From Bettongia penicillata ogilbyi (taxonomy: Eukaryota > Chordata > Mammalia > Diprotodontia > Potoroidae): 64,000 bases of DNA. Position numbers and translations under genes: made by a program. The DNA is taken from positions 565,279 through 629,278 of the forward strand of contig JAJHZJ010000220.1 of the NCBI GenBank assembly GCA_023548195.1, written 5' to 3'. Shown piece by piece: positions 1-11,772 of the stretch. The notes below the pieces were generated by a model. It saw only the letters and a list, made by a program, of their open reading frames with translations, was not told where the DNA came from and did not search any database. Every line of letters starts with the position of its first letter. Position 1 is the stretch's first letter.

Positions 1-139
1 CAGCCTCTGAAGCATTCCTTTTAGTTGGAAGTAAGCCTTCTTTCTGGGATGTGGATTGGAGTAAGTTGACAATGAAATTTTTTCAAACTCTAAAATTTTG
101 TGATTCTGCCATTTGTATAGTTTTAGAACAACTTTGTTA

Positions 140-300
140 GGAAGTGGAAGGGATGGTATAGGTTATCTATTCTAAACTTTCATTTTACCGATGATGAAAT
201 GGAGGCTCAGAAAAGTCAAGTCCACAGCTGCGTAGAGAGTAAATAAGAGTGTTTGTTTCAGAGTTCACTTCTAACTCCATATTTAATACTTTCCCCTGTA
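140..300 (-). mobile_element. Old MIR/CR1-tailed SINE fragment
   Basis: The + strand shows the degraded reverse complement of an old mammalian SINE: a 'catttta..gatgatgaaatggaggctcag' pattern followed by a remnant of the 'aagtcaag..cacagctgcgtagagagt' block, which is the reverse of the common 'TGTGTGACC..GGCAAGTCA' core. Highly diverged, so the subfamily is not assignable. Confidence 0.5.
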
Positions 301-1004
301 AAACTACAAAGTGAAGAAAATCAAGGAGGCATTTTCTTGACATGGATGAATTTTTTCTGAGTTCACATACTTTCCCAAAATATTTTGATGGTAGGCAAAC
401 ATTAGACAGTTTCTGCTTAGAAATGGTGAAACTCCAGATTCAAAATGTTAATTAATAATTAAAATTATCTGTCATATTTCACACAGTGAGAAAGGATTTC
501 ACTCCATTATTTTCTGAGAATATCACAAGGTAGGTATTGTTACAGTGAATATCAAAGTCTTGTCCAGATTATAATCATTATTTGTAATCAAATTTTCTGG
601 TATTGGAAGTTTGAGGTAAGATGACTAAGAAATTTCCTTGTTACATGGAATTTTCATTGAGAGTCAAGGAGTCTTGACTTGAAAATTTCCAACACAGATT
701 CATGAGTAAGTCTCTTTTTCCCTTTTGCATCTTCAAATGTCCCTCTTCCAGTGTATTATCTGTCTGCCCCTCTCCTGTGATAGCAAAAGGGCTAAGAGCA
801 TTATTCTCATCTCCACCTGTTGACTCAAAACTAACTGCTCATTGTAACAAGATGAACAATGATAAAATGAAGTAGGAAATACTATGAAAAGTAGGAAGAA
901 AGAAAGTACTTCTTATACTATTGAAATAACTTAAGTTTGAACTTAATCATTTCCAAAGCTCTTTCATAAGTTATAGCAAATGGAAGGGGTGTCAAAGGAC
1001 TGGG
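301..1004. other. Unassigned AT-rich sequence
   Basis: No reading frame of note, no recognisable repeat and no strong motif. AT-rich noncoding DNA. Confidence 0.6.
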
Positions 1005-1330
1005 CTGAGTCATTAAGTCAAGCATTAAATATTAAGCACCCAGGATACTCCAGGCATAGTATAAATGAAACAAACAAGCAAACTAAACAATCCTCATTGT
1101 TATGAACTTTGAATTCTGTTAGGACACAAAATGTGACTATGTAAGTCTATAGTAAATAAATATATTCAGAATACATACAAGGCAATTATGGAGGGAAAGT
1201 ACTCAGAGTGCAGGAGATCAGGATGGTATGCTTTGTATAAGTGTTGCTTGAATTATGTCTTGAAGCAATTGAAAGATTCTAAGATGTTGACATAAGGAAC
1301 AGATTTTCAAAAAAAGGAACAAAGTGACAT
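1005..1330 (-). mobile_element. L2 LINE 3' end, minus strand
   Basis: The + strand reads as the reverse complement of the L2 3' end: a decayed 'aagcattaaatattaagcaccc..' (from the sequence that ends L2 copies), an exhausted 'acaaa..caatcctcattgtt' stretch, then 'tgcttgaattatgtcttgaagcaat', matching the usual downstream L2 segment. Ancient and heavily substituted. It shows no coding capacity. Confidence 0.65.
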
Positions 1331-1557
1331 CTACAATCTATAGGCAGGCCGATTACTGACAAAATTTTAGAGCATATTATTAAACAGATCGTTTGAAAGT
1401 GAACATGGAAATAAATTTTGCACAAAAAACTAAAGCATTGAAGGCCACAGATGTAATCAAGGGAGCCCAGTAATCATTAATTTAGGGGAGAACACATCTA
1501 AGAGAAATGACCCTGATATTCATGACCTTACACATTTATAGATAAGTATGCCTAATA

Positions 1558-1812
1558 GCTAGCGTTTAAAAGCTCTTTAAGGTTTGCAAAGGGCTTTACA
1601 AATGTTGATTCCTTTGGTCTTTACAACTCTTAGTTTCTAAGTGCTGAAATTGTTATTATTTCCATTTTACAGATAAAAATATTGAGACTGAGATGGGGGG
1701 ATGGGGTGAGGAGAGGGTGATAATGTGATTTGCGAGGGCTACAAAGCAGAACTTGAACTATATTCTTTCTAATTCCAAGTCCAACATTATCAACTGTATC
1801 ATCTAGCCATGC
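1558..1812 (-). mobile_element. MIR SINE, minus strand
   Basis: Reverse-complement MIR. The 3' part 'agctctttaaggtttgcaaagggctttacaaa' is followed by 'ttattatttccattttacagataaa', a G-rich insertion around 1690-1725, and then the diverged tRNA-like 5' part ending in 'atcatctagccatgct'. Near full length. Confidence 0.8.
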
Positions 1813-3150
1813 TATAAAGGCATCTATAGAACATGCAATATTTGTTGAACTAAAGATCTTAGTACAAAATTAATTCATTGTTTTACATGTCACTGACACT
1901 TCTTGCAATGTGTTGACTACAATACAATATAATATAAATATCAGTAACCTGAGACAAAAGTGGACAACTGTTTGAGCGGAGGGGCCATATTGAGAATATC
2001 AAGATAGAATTGGGCAAATCTCTCTGCCTCCCAGGTGATTAAGGCAGAGATTTAGTGAAATTTGGGGGCCTGGTTGAGGTGGGAGTTGAGGCATGTTTGA
2101 AGTATTCCCCTTCTAATCTTCAGTTAAGTAGATTTGCCCCAGGATTCATTTCAATTAAGAGCAGGTTATCTATACTGAAGGGGATGGGAGTGGGTTGGTA
2201 CTTCAGAAGGATCTAGACCTTCAGCATCATATTGCATAAGTTCCATTCTATATTCCTTCTATTTCCCTGACACTTGAATAAAAATATCACTTTTTCCATA
2301 TTTGTAATGTCCTCCACCATAAATTGTCTTTTCTGACATTCCAGAGTTGTTGAAATATTCCACCTCCTCTCCAAAGCCTTTACTGACAAACTACATGCAA
2401 AAGTGATGATTTCTCAAGTCTGTTCAATTATGCAAAGCTCTGAACTCTAGCTGAATTTATCAATGTTCAAAATATATTTACTCTTTTGTCTACTTCAGTG
2501 CCCTCTAACTGATCTTGACTTTTCAAAAGCTATACTACTGTAACATCATCTCTGGAAGTTCCAACAAAACTGGAATTTCTTTGAGTACATTCCCACATGC
2601 AAACTGTGTCTCCTGTGCAAAGACTAGTTTAGTTAAGAATTTAGTAGACTAACCACCAGCTTAGGTTACTATGGCAATTGATTTTTTTATGTATATAATA
2701 TGTATATTTTATAGATTAGTTTAATATTTCAATGATCTCTATTTCTCTATGTACTTTTTCTACACCTAGTAACCATTTATTCTTCAACTGTACCCTACAT
2801 GAGGAGCAAGGTTTATTTTGACCTTATGTTTTGTATAGAAGTGTTTCTTTCATTTTTTTTTAAGTAACTAAAATCTATTTTCTCTCCTTCCAACTTCCTC
2901 CCCCTGTTGAAAAAAGAAAAATAAAGCCTTTACAAGACATGTTCATAGACAAACAAAATAAATTCTTGCATTAGCCATAACCTTAAATACCTATCTTATT
3001 CAGCATCTTGAGTCCATCATCTCATCTGGAAGTAGATAACATTCTTCATTATTGATCCTTTAGAAACATGGTTGTGGCATTTTTAAATGTATAGAAGTGT
3101 TTTACACAGGTTTAGATTTAAATCCTTCACTGAAATATAAGAATAGGGCC
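1813..3150. other. Unassigned sequence
   Basis: Noncoding. No family recognised, although 2000-2230 is somewhat G-rich and less AT-biased than its surroundings and could be an unrecognised old repeat. Confidence 0.5.
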
Positions 3151-3175
3151 TCTAAGTAATATAATGCTTGGTTTC

Positions 3176-3358
3176 TAGAAGGTGGTGATAACAAGTGCTG
3201 AAGCTCTGGTAGATCTTGCCCAAAATGGAAAAGCTTACAATATGCACCAGTACATCTGTTATCTGAACATAAGCCTTGCAAAGTTGGGAAGCTTCATCTC
3301 TAACTTTTCTGAAAGATTGAACAAAGTTGGCAGTGGACATTCACAAATGATCCATCAA
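3176..3358 (+). pseudogene. Possible protein-derived fragment, unassigned
   Basis: The + strand frame ending at the TAG near 3358 stays open for about 58 codons and reads like a helical protein segment (for example EALVDLAQNGKAY near its start and SFISNFSERLNKV near its end). The opposite strand also has an ATG-started 62-codon frame at 3152-3340, so one or both may be chance. I do not recognise the protein with confidence. There is no start codon, splice-site pair or poly(A) tail that would make it a gene or a clear processed pseudogene. Confidence 0.2.
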
Positions 3359-3596
3359 TAGAGTGTCTATGATCAACATGAGTCAAAGGCATACCAACAC
3401 TGATGAAATTGAATTTTCTTTAAGGATGAAAGTAAGTGGACTTAAGAATGGTTTGGTGATGACTAATACATTTGTATTCTTTTCATTTCTTTACATTTCT
3501 AGTACAAGGCTGCAACTTTTAAATTTATATTAATAGATACTTAAATTAAAATTATGGTATTTGATGGATGCATTACAGTGTCATCAGTTTGGTAAT

Positions 3597-3610
3597 TATA
3601 TATATATATA

Positions 3611-3653
<43 letters not shown>
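3597..3653. repeat. (TA)n microsatellite
   Basis: Nearly uninterrupted TA dinucleotides broken once by 'tgtgtaca'. Self-complementary and likely polymorphic. Confidence 0.97.
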
Positions 3654-3656
<3 letters not shown>

Positions 3657-3659
3657 ATT

Positions 3660-4810
3660 TATCTTCCATGATTAACTTTTTGAAAAAAATATTGGCCATG
3701 TTTTATTGTATAGATATTTATCAATATTTTTAAAATTATGAATAATTTATTATGACTGAAATTATGGATCACAGGGATTTTTATTGTTTCATAAGCAATC
3801 CTTTTTCTTTGTAGTCTTTAAAAACTATTTTTATAAATTCATTCTTCCTTGTTTATGATTATCTAAAATGACTGATGTCTTAATAGTCATGTTTTCCTAA
3901 CTTTTTTTTCCTGTCATGGGCAATCAATCATATCAAACAGTTAAGTATGTTCAACTCAGTACTATACATGGGTATTCTGGCCAACAGGATGGAAAACTGG
4001 CTGTGAAGATGGATAACCGGGATTTCCAAAGCAGATCGTAGGACAATTCTGGAAGCAACAGGAAAGAGACTCCCTTTCTTACACCAGAACCTCTGAAGTA
4101 ATGAGCAACCTAGCCCAGTTTCTATGCTGTCTTCACCAAGGAAAAGGCTTGGGAGGCCTACTGTTTTGGGACAGGACCCAATCTCTTTATTTCTCCTCTC
4201 ACCCTTTCCCCATAAATAAGATATCTCTACTTGTCCTTAGAGCTATGTCTGAGTGTAATTTGTCTTGGGATATTTGCTGACATAATAATATAGAGGCATG
4301 CCACTGTAACTTTGCTTTTGTTTGGTGTTGTGTGTGTGTGTGTTTTAAGACTGCTCTGTGCTTGGGGATTTTGTTTTTCGGGAAGAAGATTATTAAGAAT
4401 TTGTCCTCTTCATCTGCATGTTTAAATTGAAAGTAATTTAAAAAAATTAAAAAAAAAACCCCTGTTAATTGGAAGCACAAATAATATACCAGAAAATATC
4501 AATCGTGGAACAATAAAGGTTTTCTTTTTTATTTGGTTTTATCTGTAAGACATTCATCAAACTTCAAATATCATCTGATTCTTTTTCCCAGAATGCTTTA
4601 TTGTTCCAGTAGACATAAAAAGCGAGAAATTAAGGTATGTCACTATGCTTTTAGCAACCCCTGCTATCAACTAATAGCAAAAATGAACAAGCAAATATAT
4701 ATAAATATGTATACATATATATTTCTTTTCCTGACTTCATGTCATAATGATCCTGTTTATGGTTGGTCCATAAGAATTTGTGGTCAATGTATTAATTTTA
4801 CCCCCTAAAT
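3660..4810. other. Unassigned sequence
   Basis: No gene or clear repeat. A moderately GC-balanced block at about 3960-4190 could be an unrecognised old element. A short TG run lies at 4327-4342. Confidence 0.5.
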
Positions 4811-5075
4811 ACTAGCAACAGAGGGCAAGTAGATTGTGTATTGGATAAAGTTCTGGGCCTGCAGTCAGGAAGACCTGAGTTCAAACCAAGTCTCAGACAC
4901 TTAATAGCTTTGTGACCCTGGGAAAGTCCCTTAACCCTGTTTGTCTCAGTTCCACATTTATAAAAAGAACTGGAAAAGGAAATTGCAAGTCCTTCCAGTT
5001 TCTTTGCCAAGAAAACCCCAATTGGGGTCACAAAGGGTTGAAAGTGACTGAAAAACAACTGAATAACCAAAAAAG
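4811..5075 (+). mobile_element. MAR1-like tRNA-derived SINE with RTE-type tail
   Basis: A full-length copy. A tRNA-related head contains 'attggataaagttctggg' and a B-box-like 'gagttcaaacc' near 4878. The SINE core 'tgtgaccctgggaaagtccc' near 4910 follows. The 3' tail has 'ctggaaaaggaaattgcaa', 'tttgccaagaaaacccc' and 'gggtcacaaagggttgaaag', ending 'gactgaaaaacaactgaa'. That tail is the type shared with RTE/BovB LINEs, which supply the reverse transcriptase for such SINEs (established knowledge). It is a strong marsupial indicator. Confidence 0.85.
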
Positions 5076-5599
5076 AAAAGTTAGCAAAGATGAACAGGAC
5101 ATGGTTGATGTCCTCACATACCCTTTGTAGGAGGAATTATACCTGGTAAATTTTATATTGACTTCCTGTCTTTCATCAATCTTCTTTACATTTTAGTAAA
5201 TTACAGAATTGTATAATGTAGTCTTGGAGGAGAAAGAGTATGCATTTTTGAAGATGCAATAGAAAATAGGGAATAATAATACATGTTTAGATAAATCCAT
5301 ATACAAACACATGCCTACTTGCAAAATAGAGCAATTTGAAAAAAAAGAGAGAGAAAGAAAAGGGTTTTTGATTTCACTCCAACATCTACATATAACCACA
5401 GGCTCTTAAGTGCATAGAGTATTCTATGTCCCTTGCAAATGTATCACAAACTGCCATTCTTGCCTATTAACGTAGAGAACAACATCACTGTGCTTTTGGA
5501 CACTAGAAGGATGTTAGAAATCTTCATACCGGCTAAAGATACTGTACAGTATGTTCAACAAAGGCAAGCAAAGAAAATGTGAGGTCTGAAAACTGTGGC
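5076..5599. other. Unassigned sequence
   Basis: AT-rich noncoding DNA with a purine run near 5340-5362. Nothing else recognised. Confidence 0.55.
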
Positions 5600-6010
5600 T
5601 GTGGGCCAGCCAGGCTCATCAACAAGTAGCTCATTTTAGCAGGCTGGACAAAACACCTCTTTCATGGAAGAACAGTATGTCACTATCCCCTCCCCCTTCT
5701 CTCCCTTAAAAATCCTATCCACGTCATTTGCACTGACTTCATGAGCTTCACGATGAAACTGTGATGAATGCTGGCAAGCATTTTGTATTATTTCTATGAA
5801 TAGCCAGGACAAGAGGCTAATTAGTGTACTGCCAGTGTTTTAGCTGCTAAGTTGCAAAGTGTCATCCTTGCTCACAAAAACCTCAACTTCCAAACTGTCA
5901 GCTCTGTCATGGATGTCACCACTTTGGGTATTAATCTGAAATGAAACTGAAAAGCCTATGTAGTCATGCTTTCATTTTCTCAGTACTCAGGCCAAATTAA
6001 AATTTGAACA
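5600..6010. promoter_or_regulatory. Candidate conserved noncoding element
   Basis: A repeat-free stretch of balanced composition amid repeats. It includes a homeodomain-type TAATTA at 5818-5823 within 'aggctaattagtg' and several short mixed motifs, and lacks any open frame. It looks like the kind of sequence retained as a regulatory element, but conservation cannot be judged from one genome. Inference only. Confidence 0.25.
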
Positions 6011-6235
6011 TGGAGATTTTACTAAGTTGCTGAAATATAGCATTTTGGTTTCCATGTGCCTTATAGATATCCAACTAATACAGTGCTTTTGATGAACAAT
6101 GCTGTGCTATTCAGAGAAAGGAAAAGGCTAACTGAAACATGACAGCCTAACATGACATCTCAAATCTTTGATAGAAATGGAAAAAATAAACTTCAAGTCC
6201 TTCATTTTCGATTTCCTACAAGTAGAGAAAACTAA

Positions 6236-6390
6236 GAGATTGAAGAAACCCAAGAGGCCATCTCAACTAACATCTTTGTTTTACAGATATGTGAATGGAG
6301 GCCTCAAGAGGAGAAATATTTTGTCTAAAGGCCTAAAACACAGTTGAGAACCCGTGTCTGGTCCAAGACTTTTTACACTAATGCTCTAGT
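6236..6390 (-). mobile_element. Old MIR/CR1-tailed SINE fragment
   Basis: Contains 'gaggccatctcaactaacat' then 'tttgttttacagatatgtgaatggaggcctcaagag', a decayed reverse complement of the SINE tail and core ('..gatcatctagtccaa..ttttacagatgagg..' type). Very diverged. Confidence 0.5.
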
Positions 6391-7191
6391 TACTCATTTC
6401 TTTGCTGTGTTTATTGTGATGAATTCCTGCTGTGGTGTCATTTATTTGATGAGTCTGTAATAAACATTTATTGATGATAATGAATTATCAACATAGTATA
6501 CAAACAGAAGAAGACATATTTGAATATGTTAAAATAATTATTGGTAATAAACAATTTAGAATTTTGTGAATTTATATTATCTGATAATTATAAAAGACTG
6601 TGATTAAAAGGTTATTCTGGAACACCATTTATATATAAAGTTATTTTCAGTCATGTTTTCCTCTTATCTTGAATACTATTAAGCATTACTTTGCAGGAAG
6701 TATTTTCATCAAAACATAAGACTTTGAGGTAATTTCACAGGTCGTCTAATCCATATCTCTGCTGCTAGGAATAATGGAAGTCGTTTAAAAGAGGTGAGTA
6801 TCACTTTTTTTTGTTTAATAAAGAGCCTTTCATCAAAATTACTAGTAACTTTATTCAGTGTATATAAGCCTTCAGAAATTTAAGTTTTACAACTTCCTGT
6901 AAGTTACCATCCATTTTCTTTCATATGTACTTAGCAGAGGTAGAGAAAAATGTTCATTGTCTATTATGTGTAAGTCAGATTAAACAAACACAAAATTTTC
7001 TGCATAGAACTATGAAAAGATGATGTGGTCAAAGGCTTTGAGTAAAGTCCTGTGGATTATTATGATGGGACTTGACCTGCAATAGCTTTTAGTATCATTT
7101 TTAGTATCATTTAAACTACCAACATCTGAAAAAAACCAGTGAAGTAAATGATGCATTTAATCTGATCTTTAAGGCTCATTGAGATGGAAAA

Positions 7192-7194
<3 letters not shown>
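6391..7194. other. Unassigned AT-rich sequence
   Basis: No coding or repeat feature recognised. A short 'aggtaatttcacaggtcgtctaatcc' at about 6727-6752 may be the edge of another old SINE. Confidence 0.5.

Positions 7195-7276
<82 letters not shown>
7195..7276. repeat. Compound (AT)n(GT)n microsatellite
   Basis: About 40 bases of AT followed by about 40 bases of GT. Both alternate purine and pyrimidine, a Z-DNA-prone arrangement. Confidence 0.97.
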
Positions 7277-7278
<2 letters not shown>

Positions 7279-8145
7279 ATATAGATAATAAAATTAAGAT
7301 TTCATGATCCACTAAGGAGAATTTCTTTTTCCTTCTTTCTTTCTCTTTTTTTCTTTTCAGTGGATGGGAGGAGGTGAAAGAGATAAAAGTGAATGTTTAA
7401 GACTTGAAAAAAAATAAAAAATTTTAAAAAGACACAACATATAGCTGCCAAGGAAGATTCTACTTGGGAATCTCTAGCTGACACATCATTGCATCATTTC
7501 AGAACATTTCCAATGCTTTCCAGTTGAATGTGGCATTTGGAAGAAAATTCCTGTTCTGTCTGTAGAAAATAGATTGCAAATGAACACACTTTTCCATAGG
7601 CTTCCTAACACAAGTGTCTGTCAAACTTGACTTCAGAGTGGTAATGGTACTAAGTCAGAAATTTGTAACTGCTGTTGCTTTTGATTATATATAGCCAGGA
7701 AAATCTAAATGTTTTATCCAGTAAAAATGTAATTTCTTGCTCACTTTTACCTCAAAAATACTAAAGTCACTTGGTTTGTTTAACCTCAGACCTTGTTTCA
7801 CCATAATCAAATTTAATTTGCTATCATTGCACAGAAATACACATACAAATACGTATATAAAATGCATGAGTCATAGACTTAATTATGCATAGTCTCTGTG
7901 TATTGTGTGTCTAAGTGTTGCATATTAATGCCTCTCATAGTTGTTTACATAACAGTTTATTTTTCAGGGCTCCTAGGAATACCTGTCTGCCATATTTTCT
8001 TTCCACTGGTTGTAGCTATGTTCTTCAAATCAGCACCCAAAATTGACTGAATTCCTCTTCAAAACAACAGTTATTCAAGCATATGAAGACAACTGTCCAT
8101 TCCTCATTGCCTCAAATCTTCTGTGTGACAGTAACAAATTATAAG
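7277..8145. other. Unassigned sequence
   Basis: Noncoding, AT-rich. An A/T-rich low-complexity stretch lies at 7320-7435. No element recognised. Confidence 0.5.
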
Positions 8146-8335
8146 ACACATTAGTCACAATAAGTCAGTATATACATTGTATATGCATGCATATAGGTAT
8201 ATGTACATACATGCATATATCCATTAGACATACATAGACACACATATATTTGTATGTGTATATAGTGTTTGTGTTTTATATATACAGAGATGTAGGCGTA
8301 TATGTGTGTATACATGTACACATACATATCACAAA
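8146..8335. repeat. Degenerate TATG/ACAT-rich tract
   Basis: Interspersed 'atatgcatgcatat', 'acatacatgcatat' and 'tatgtgtgtatacatgtacacat' units form a decayed, partly self-complementary microsatellite. Confidence 0.75.
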
Positions 8336-8679
8336 TACTGGATGACTCTTTTAATCAAATTATAGTTTAGAAGAGGTTCCAAGGACTGCAATTAATCTCA
8401 ATACAGTTAGAGAAACATATGTTGGGCCCATATACTATAACCAGTACATAGAATACAGAGATTGGAAAGATTTCTCAAGGTGCCTAAATTCTAATAGCAA
8501 GTAAATAATCTGGATCTTGATAAGTAAAACATGAGGGAGAATGAGATGGAGCAAAGAAGAGATATAGACAATTGTTTAAGAAAAATATGAGTGAGAAAAA
8601 ACACCTTTAGTTTGGGTAGCAAAGAGTGGGGAGAAATCAGGGAAGGGTACAGAGAGGATGTGACTTAGAGGTAGAACTT

Positions 8680-8925
8680 CCAACCATTCAATTCAGCAAA
8701 TATTTAATGCCTACTCTGAGCAAAGACAGTGTGTTATGTACTTATAAAAAAACACAAAAATCAAAACACCCTTCCCTTCAAGGATCCTTTGTTCTACTGA
8801 TAGAATATAATAAACTTAGAGATAAATATACAGAAGATAATTTGGGGAGGAAGTGAGAACAAATATCTGGAAGACTGGACTTTCTGGAGGAGCTAGCATC
8901 TGAACTGAATTTTGGGGATATTATA
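8680..8925 (-). mobile_element. L2 LINE 3' end, minus strand
   Basis: The + strand shows 'attcaattcagcaaatatttaatgcctactctgagc', the reverse complement of the L2 terminus. The following 'cccttcccttcaaggatcctttgttctactgatagaatataa' and 'ctttctggaggagctagcatctgaactgaattttgggg' match the next L2 segments in order. Confidence 0.75.
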
Positions 8926-8970
8926 TATATATAATATATATATATATATACATATATTATATATATATGA
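8921..8970. repeat. (AT)n palindromic tract
   Basis: TA/AT repeats with interruptions, directly abutting the L2 copy. Able to form cruciforms. Confidence 0.9.
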
Positions 8971-9066
8971 CAGGATGAATATTTATAATATATTTATATA
9001 GTTGAATTTGGAGGATATTTGGGGATCTTTCATACATACACATATGCACATATATACATATACATA

Positions 9067-9125
9067 CAGACAGATAGATGGATAGATAGGTGATAGCTAG
9101 ATACATAGAATGATGGATGGATGGA
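9067..9125. repeat. (GATA/GATG)n tetranucleotide tract
   Basis: Imperfect GATA units ('cagatagatggatagatagg') shade into GATG units ('gatggatggatgg'). Confidence 0.85.
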
Positions 9126-9449
9126 TTCTAAGAGCTAAATTGTAGAGAAACGGCAATCCTTTTCTTTCATTCTCTCTTTCTTTCTCAATTTGTTTCTCCC
9201 TTTAGCTAGTGGCTCCTTCTCTGCACCCTTAAAATACTTCTCTCTCTTCCCAAACTAAAACAAAAGTTTCAGTTGTCATACTTGTTATCCCCTTTGCTAT
9301 TGCCATCTGTTTCTATTGCTTTTTACTGTGAAATACCTAGTAGGAATAGTTTACTCTTGGGCCAAATCTGCTATCAAATCCAGCACTCAACTGAGGCTGA
9401 GACTTCACAAATGCTATTAGCTGCTAAATATCATGGTGTCTTCTTATTA

Positions 9450-9915
9450 TTGATTTTCATATAGCTTCTAGTGTTCCTTTTTCTGTGATTCTTTTTCCCC
9501 TCCCTCCTGAAATTCCCACTTTGATAGGTTCTTATGGACATTAACCTTGCCTTATCTTGAGCCCTTCTTTTGGAACAGAGTGGGCTCTTTGTGAACAGAA
9601 ACTTTTTCATTGTGTGGCCGCAATCACATTAGTTACATCAGTTCAATGTTTGACACATAAGCACTTAATATAGCTTATTCATTGATTCCTGAATTCATCT
9701 TTCTACCTCAATGAGTGATTCATTTCAGTCTCCTTTCCTGGTTGATTACTCAGCCTTTCTCTAAGCATGGGTGTCTTACAAGTTTCAGTTCTGGATAGCA
9801 TTCTTTTCTTTCTAAATTCTCTTCTTTGATGATAACCTTGCCTAAAGTATGAATTATTTTTTCTACATCAAGAGACTCCCACATCCAGCTTTAATCTGTC
9901 TCAAACTCTAATTCA
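9450..9915 (+). mobile_element. L2 LINE pieces, plus strand
   Basis: Two pieces out of natural order. Bases 9450-9700 resemble the L2 3' end ('gtgggctctttgtgaacagaaac', 'gtttgacacataagcacttaata'). Bases 9720-9915 resemble the L2 reverse-transcriptase region: 'gggtgtcttacaagtttcagttctgg' corresponds to the conserved GVPQGSVLG-type motif (read here as GVLQVSVLD), followed by a decayed stretch. Highly diverged. Confidence 0.55.
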
Positions 9916-10384
9916 AGGGTTCTAAGACCTTTTTGTAGTCTTGTGAACTCTATGTTCCCTTATTGGCAATAACATTTTTAAATGCATAAAATAAAATACA
10001 TAGAAATACTAAGGAAACTTATTATATCGAAGAAAATGACTTTTTAAATGTCCAAATTCACAACCACCCTGAAATTTACCTACAAAATCCTTGGGAGTAT
10101 TTGACTATGGGTTAACAAGCCCTGTTCAAAATAAGATACATTGCCCTCCTTCGCTTTGTCTCCCTGAGCACATGCATCCTTCTGTCTGTTCTCCACACTT
10201 TCTTTTTATGAAGGGTCTAGATATAGATATCCTAATACAGGGTCTATGTTTTCATGATGATAAGTATGAATTATGTAACTTGGACCATTCTTTGAAATTT
10301 CTCAATTCAGCTTTCCATTTAGTCTATGTTAGTATTTATCTACTGTGCAACTTAGATCACGATGTGTACTGTGAATTTAATGGG
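9916..10384. other. Unassigned sequence
   Basis: Noncoding. One longer frame at 10091-10432 crosses into the SINE and is not credible. No repeat family recognised. Confidence 0.5.
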
Positions 10385-10555
10385 AAGATCGCTAGATCAC
10401 TTGGACTCAGAGATCTTGTGTTCCGATCCTAAACTTTCTAACTACTACTTTTGTGAGTTTAGGCAATTCACATAACCACTCTATCTAATAATCCTTGTGT
10501 GTAAAATGAAAAGATTGAATAATAGTCCTTTATCCTATGATCCTATCATTTCCCT
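10385..10555 (+). mobile_element. MIR-type SINE, plus strand
   Basis: The order is 'ctagatcacttggactcagagatcttgtgttccgatcc' (tRNA-like head), 'tttgtgagtttaggcaattcacataacc' (core) and 'tgtgtaaaatgaaaagattgaataatag' with 'cctatgatcctatca' (tail). Diverged but complete. Confidence 0.7.
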
Positions 10556-10559
10556 TGAT

Positions 10560-10990
10560 TCAGACAATATATGTCTTTTGAGAAATCTAAAGACTTTACT
10601 AACTTTTTAGTAGCCATGCCACACATTGATTTATGTTAAATTTTTGGTCAGCTAAGACCTTCAGTTGTTTTTTATATGAACTTTCATTAAACTAGTTCAT
10701 GTAATTTTGTAGTTACTTTAAACAAATTCCAAACCTTTATATTTATACATATCACACTTCATCTTGTTCCTTTTAAATTATTTTTCTATTCTATTAATAT
10801 ATATTTTAATTTAAATATCTTTGGGCATGATTGTTTAATCATTTAGCAATTTATTAACTCCACATTTCTTCAGTTTGTCTCCAACAGTATCATGTTGAAA
10901 GCCTTACTGAAATCAAGATATGCTATATCTACAGAAATTGAGTCCAACTTTCTTTTTTTAAGTGTAAAGATCCTGTTTAATGTTGAAAAA
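10560..10990 (-). mobile_element. CR1/L3-type LINE relic, minus strand
   Basis: Bases 10870-10960 on the + strand ('cagtttgtctccaacagtatcatgttgaaagccttactgaaatcaagatatgctat') match the reverse complement of the region encoding the CR1/L3 reverse-transcriptase palm. The same diagnostic phrase recurs at about 32160-32220. The rest is a much-decayed 3' region. No open frame. Confidence 0.6.
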
Positions 10991-11054
10991 TGGTGAGTAC
11001 CACCATATGTATTATCAGTATTGGTTGACTGATAAAAAAATATATTATGACACT

Positions 11055-11550
11055 AAGCAACTATGAATTCAGTAATGGTTTAAAATGAAATTGAATTTTC
11101 TTCAGAACAGTATGCATCACTAAGGCAATATTCACAGCACTGGTGGTGACTATGAATACCCCTTTGTAGTTTTCAATCACAAAGTATGACAGAGTCTCCA
11201 TATAGAAGGCAGAAGGACAACATTCATTTAGACACCAGAAAGCCAAATTCATCATAGTAGCCAATAAGTCTATACACATTAGCACTGAACTTCTCCCTTC
11301 CCTGTCCTATCGCAGGGTCCTTCCCACAAACAAACAAACACTCTCCAGCCTAGCTGTCTGCTTGCCTATTTCCTTCCCAGCTCTGACTAGCCTGACCAAC
11401 TTCCTCCCAGCTCTGTTCCACCTTTCCAGTTCCACTTGTTCAGCAAACTCCTCCCACTACATGTGACTCAGGGTTCCATGTGATTTAAGCAGGTCACATG
11501 AGTCTATTAATGAATGAGAAAGATTTTCCCATTTAAATTACCATTACACA
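11055..11550 (-). mobile_element. Solo-LTR-like element, copy 1
   Basis: About 500 bp that recur, in the opposite orientation, at 49222-49720, with a 31-bp perfectly identical block (11127-11157 here, 49638-49668 there). The other copies carry an AATAAA. On the minus strand this copy would start TGTAAT (at about 11550). The AATAAA found in copies 2 and 3 has decayed here. The TG start, poly(A) signal and length fit a retroviral LTR. The class is not determined. Confidence 0.6.
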
Positions 11551-11772
11551 GCATTAACATGTACTTTAAAAATAACAACTATATGATATGAGGTATTATT
11601 CAGTCTACAGAAGGCATGTGTAATTATTATGCTGAATCATAATACACATCTTGTCACTAAATAAAGATCAAAATGGCAATGTTTTGTGTACTTATAGTTT
11701 TGTAGATCCCTTGTAATAACTTAGCAGCCACTCTATTCTATGAACAGCTGATTAGTAGTTATTAGTCTGCAA

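Noticed and set aside
4860..4930. Possible tRNA gene (B box GTTCAAAYC)
   Set aside because: Promoter-like boxes belong to tRNA-derived SINE heads (also at 50030, 62238, 63515). No cloverleaf with proper anticodon stem is present.
10091..10432. 113-codon frame
   Set aside because: Runs into an old SINE head and contains no domain. Non-ATG start.
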